Shown piece by piece: positions 63,301-64,000 of a stretch of DNA of 64,000 nt. Location: the NCBI RefSeq assembly GCF_000802245.2, contig NZ_CP021080.1, forward strand, positions 1,860,001 to 1,924,000, written 5' to 3'. The notes beneath the pieces are model-generated. The model had not been told where the DNA came from, did not search any database, and was given only the letters and a program-made list of their open reading frames with translations. Both the position numbers and the translations under genes were made by a program. How positions within the stretch are numbered: position 1 is the stretch's first letter; every line of letters begins with the position of its first letter. Source of the DNA: Streptomyces pluripotens (GTDB taxonomy: Bacteria > Actinomycetota > Actinomycetes > Streptomycetales > Streptomycetaceae).

Positions 63301-64000
63301 TCAGCCCTTGACGGCTCCGGAGGTCAGTCCGGCGACGATGCGGCGCTGGAACAGCAGGACGAAGACGATGATCGGCACGGTGATCACCACCGCGGCCGCA
63401 GCGATCGACCCGGTCGGCTGCTGGAACTGGCTGCTGCCGGTGAAGAACGCGATCGCCGCCGGCACCGTGCGCGCCGCCTCGGTCGACGTCAGGGAGATGG
63501 CGAAGAGGAAGTCGTTCCAGCAGAAGATGAAGACCAGGATCGCGGTGGTGAACACGCCGGGTGCCGCCAACGGCGCGATCACCAGCCGGAACGCCTGCGC
63601 GGGCGTCGCCCCGTCCACCTTGGCGGCCTTCTCCAGGTCCCAGGGGATCTCCCGGAAGAACGCCGACAGCGTGTAGATCGCGAGCGGTAGGGAGAACGTC
63701 ATGTACGGCAGGATCAGACCGGGCCAGGTGTCGAAGAGGCCGAGCGCCCGCTCGATGTCGAACAGCGGCGAGACCAGTGAGATCGGCGGGAACATCGCGA
63801 TGAGCAGTGACACCCCGATCAGCAGCCGCTTGCCGGGGAAACGCAGCCGGGCCACGGCGTAGGCGGCCATCGTGCCGAGGACGACCGCGATCAGCGTCGC
63901 GATCAGCGCGATGCCGATCGAGTTGACCAGTGCCCGGGTGAACTCGGAGGTCTGGAAGATGCCCCGGTAGTTCTCCCAGGTCCACTTGGTCGGGATGAAG
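63301..64000 (-). CDS. Sugar ABC transporter permease (MalG-like), cut by window edge
   Basis: The frame runs in from the right edge and ends at 63301, so the N-terminus is missing (233 codons visible). It has five hydrophobic segments and the EAA loop [26 protein letters not shown], which contacts the ATPase. The order permease then ATPase, with the binding protein and second permease expected beyond the edge, is the usual one for carbohydrate importers. Confidence 0.93.
   Translation of the reverse strand, partial: FIPTKWTWENYRGIFQTSEFTRALVNSIGIALIATLIAVVLGTMAAYAVARLRFPGKRLLIGVSLLIAMFPPISLVSPLFDIERALGLFDTWPGLILPYMTFSLPLAIYTLSAFFREIPWDLEKAAKVDGATPAQAFRLVIAPLAAPGVFTTAILVFIFCWNDFLFAISLTSTEAARTVPAAIAFFTGSSQFQQPTGSIAAAAVVITVPIIVFVLLFQRRIVAGLTSGAVKG

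Overview
The window is a 64 kb piece of a high-GC actinobacterial chromosome, almost certainly Streptomyces. The reasons are codon bias at nearly every gene, frequent GTG starts and leaderless or very short leaders, an EfeOBU iron-uptake operon with a DmdR/IdeR-like box, an AfsR-type giant regulator, F420-dependent enzymes, a bifunctional RNase H/phosphatase gene and a streptomycete-type RNase P RNA. Most of it reads as conserved core chromosome. The clear accessory block is about 31.8-36.6 kb. Layout, left to right. 0-8 kb: a truncated DHA2 MFS exporter diverging from panB, then a DrrAB-like ABC exporter facing an AfsR-like regulator; SARP-style direct repeats sit in front of the exporter. 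8-14 kb: M50 membrane protease, F420:NADPH oxidoreductase, MFS transporter, methionine aminopeptidase, and heme oxygenase behind a striking double palindrome. 14-19.3 kb: PhzF-like protein and the efeO-efeB-efeU-lipoprotein operon. 19.3-28.2 kb: Prim-Pol protein, Rsm22-like methyltransferase, serine hydrolase, Bcr/CflA exporter, SDR, D,D-carboxypeptidase, SnoaL-like, DoxX and MazG-like proteins. 28.2-31.8 kb: a small type VII secretion-associated cluster (mycosin, WXG100-superfamily Pro-rich protein, helical partner) without any secretion ATPase. 32.0-35.5 kb: an IS3-family element whose transposase gene is split by a complete group II intron with its own reverse transcriptase. 35.5-37.1 kb: an IS110-family fragment that runs almost into the 3' end of rnpB. 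37.6-46.3 kb: membrane protein, RNB-family protein with a changed active site, YaaA, KDPG aldolase, the NIF3 / zinc-ribbon / RNase H-phosphatase operon (the zinc-ribbon gene apparently starts with CTG), a beta-rich hypothetical protein and a 52-residue protein with a duplicated HGRHR motif. 46.3-61.6 kb: lipid-degradation genes (SDR, zinc alcohol dehydrogenase, hydratase-2 MaoC protein, SCP-x-type thiolase) and a KstR-like TetR regulator, tied together by three matches to the KstR operator pattern TNNAACNNGTTNNA; a two-component system, amidase, LLM oxidoreductase and a glycosyltransferase/methyltransferase/toroid-protein operon lie among them. 61.6-64 kb: a TPP riboswitch with no thiamine gene behind it, then the ATPase and one permease (cut by the window edge) of a sugar ABC importer. 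Points that most deserve follow-up: the IS3/group II intron nesting with an inferable precise splice, the orphan TPP riboswitch antisense to the end of kstR, the KstR-box regulon, the operator pair flanking the heme oxygenase -10 element, and the SARP-type repeats at the ABC exporter. Function assignments rest on motifs and family knowledge read by eye; no database search was run.
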